Below, one piece after another: positions 63,100 through 64,000 of a stretch of 64,000 nucleotides of DNA (the stretch's first letter is position 1; the number at the start of each line of letters is the position of its first letter). The stretch is from Macrobrachium rosenbergii (taxonomy: Eukaryota > Arthropoda > Malacostraca > Decapoda > Palaemonidae). The notes under the pieces are model-generated. The model worked only from the letters and a program-made list of their open reading frames with translations, was not told the origin of the DNA and ran no database searches. A program made the translations under genes and the position numbers. The DNA lies in the NCBI RefSeq assembly GCF_040412425.1, contig NC_089744.1, forward strand, positions 26,443,501 to 26,507,500. Direction: 5' to 3'.

Positions 63100-64000
63100 A
63101 GCGTATGCAGTACCTATAGGGTATTGTAAACATAACCATAACACAATTTGTGTGTATTGCTTACTTCTAGTATGCGGATTTTAATTTGAAATGGCCTTAG
63201 TCAAGGTTATGGTACTAGGTAAGCGTAGGCCTAATTGTCATGGCAAAATGAATAGGTATAGGTTATACCTATTTTTTCGCCCCGTTGCTGCCATTGTGGT
63301 TAAAGGTTTTTGCGATAAGTTAACTACCACTAGTTTGGTGGGGATATCCTTATTCCCAGGCACAAGACCATTGTAGTCAGCATGTTGTAACCTACCACCA
63401 TAGGCCAAGCTGCCTTAGGGGCATGTCTTGTCACCTGCCCCATTAATCACCATTATTAAACTATTAATTGGTGGCCAGTTTCATTGTTAGACTAATAGTG
63501 AATAAGAATAGTAACAAAATACCAATAGGTAAGAAATGAACAAGGGACTGTGAAATACTCATAGATTATATGTAGTGTAGAGCCATTATATGGATTTTTA
63601 ATTTTTTTTTCACATTATGTGTTAAATAATTTAAACATTTGCAATAAAACCTAAAGACATTGCAATATTTATGAACAGTCGGTTTATAATGTTAATTTTC
63701 AGACTTTAATTAAATTTTGCCATTTGTATTCCCCAACAGCGTAATTAAGCTAGCTGTGAGATTGGAGCTTTGTCTTGTAGTGCTGCCAAGCTTTGTTTTA
63801 ACCTGAGAACAAAGCCATAGTGGTATTATGGTTGGTGTATATGAACTACTCAGCTTGCTCATAGGGTTAGGTACCCTTGGTAGAAGTATATTTACAAGAC
63901 TGTATCAGTTATGTGACATCTTACTGCTGCCACATTCCAGGTGTTGAGTCATGGAAATAGGTTTGGGCTTGTGCTTGAATATAGGTTTTTGTTTTTAAAA
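63100..64000. other. No recognised feature
   Basis: AT-rich sequence at the window end; the short frame at 63191-63376 has no family resemblance. Confidence 0.45.

Overview
This 64 kb window is nuclear DNA from a eukaryote, most likely a decapod crustacean or a close arthropod relative. It is AT-rich, host genes are cut into short exons by multi-kilobase introns, and there is a short interstitial run of the arthropod telomere motif TTAGG. DIRS-type retrotransposons, known to be common in decapods, are abundant. The rest is DNA transposons (mariner, a DD37E Tc1-like element, pogo/Tigger-like and piggyBac-like), SINE-like repeats, a LINE with a restriction-like endonuclease, and long CT and AAT microsatellites.

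Only two host genes can be supported. Histidyl-tRNA synthetase (HARS) lies on the + strand. Six exons (584-779, 1070-1203, 12565-12822, 14098-14412, 40608-40757, 42527-42679) give the C-terminal 401 residues, including motif 2, both histidine motifs, motif 3 and the anticodon-binding domain. The N-terminal part lies upstream of the window. A DUF2452 protein (human C1orf50 homologue, function unknown) lies on the - strand as four exons (51069-51108, 44540-44652, 43976-44194, 43668-43832) that join in frame into 178 residues. The two genes converge tail to tail, with about 1 kb between stop codons.

Layout: 1-1.7 kb, HARS exons with a short TIR repeat; 1.7-12.2 kb, HARS intron with a pogo-like element carrying nested mariner and piggyBac-like insertions, then a DD37E element and an inverted second piggyBac-like copy; 14.4-40.6 kb, a giant HARS intron with a deleted DIRS copy (17.5-21.5), a second DIRS family on the - strand (22-26.5), a nested pogo-like complex inside a split palindrome (28-33), a LINE (34.8-36.6) and more pogo-like fragments (37-40); 44.7-51.1 kb, the first C1orf50 intron with a truncated DIRS copy, a SINE and a 1.45 kb palindrome; 53.5-61.1 kb, the fullest DIRS copy, with dead pol and recombinase; 61-64 kb, SINE-like repeats and a foldback element.

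The striking theme is hairpin architecture. Many elements are palindromes or inverted pairs, and several sit inside introns, so transcripts of the host genes could form long double-stranded RNA. No CRISPR, tRNA, rRNA or prokaryotic features were seen. All boundaries were read by eye, without alignment software.
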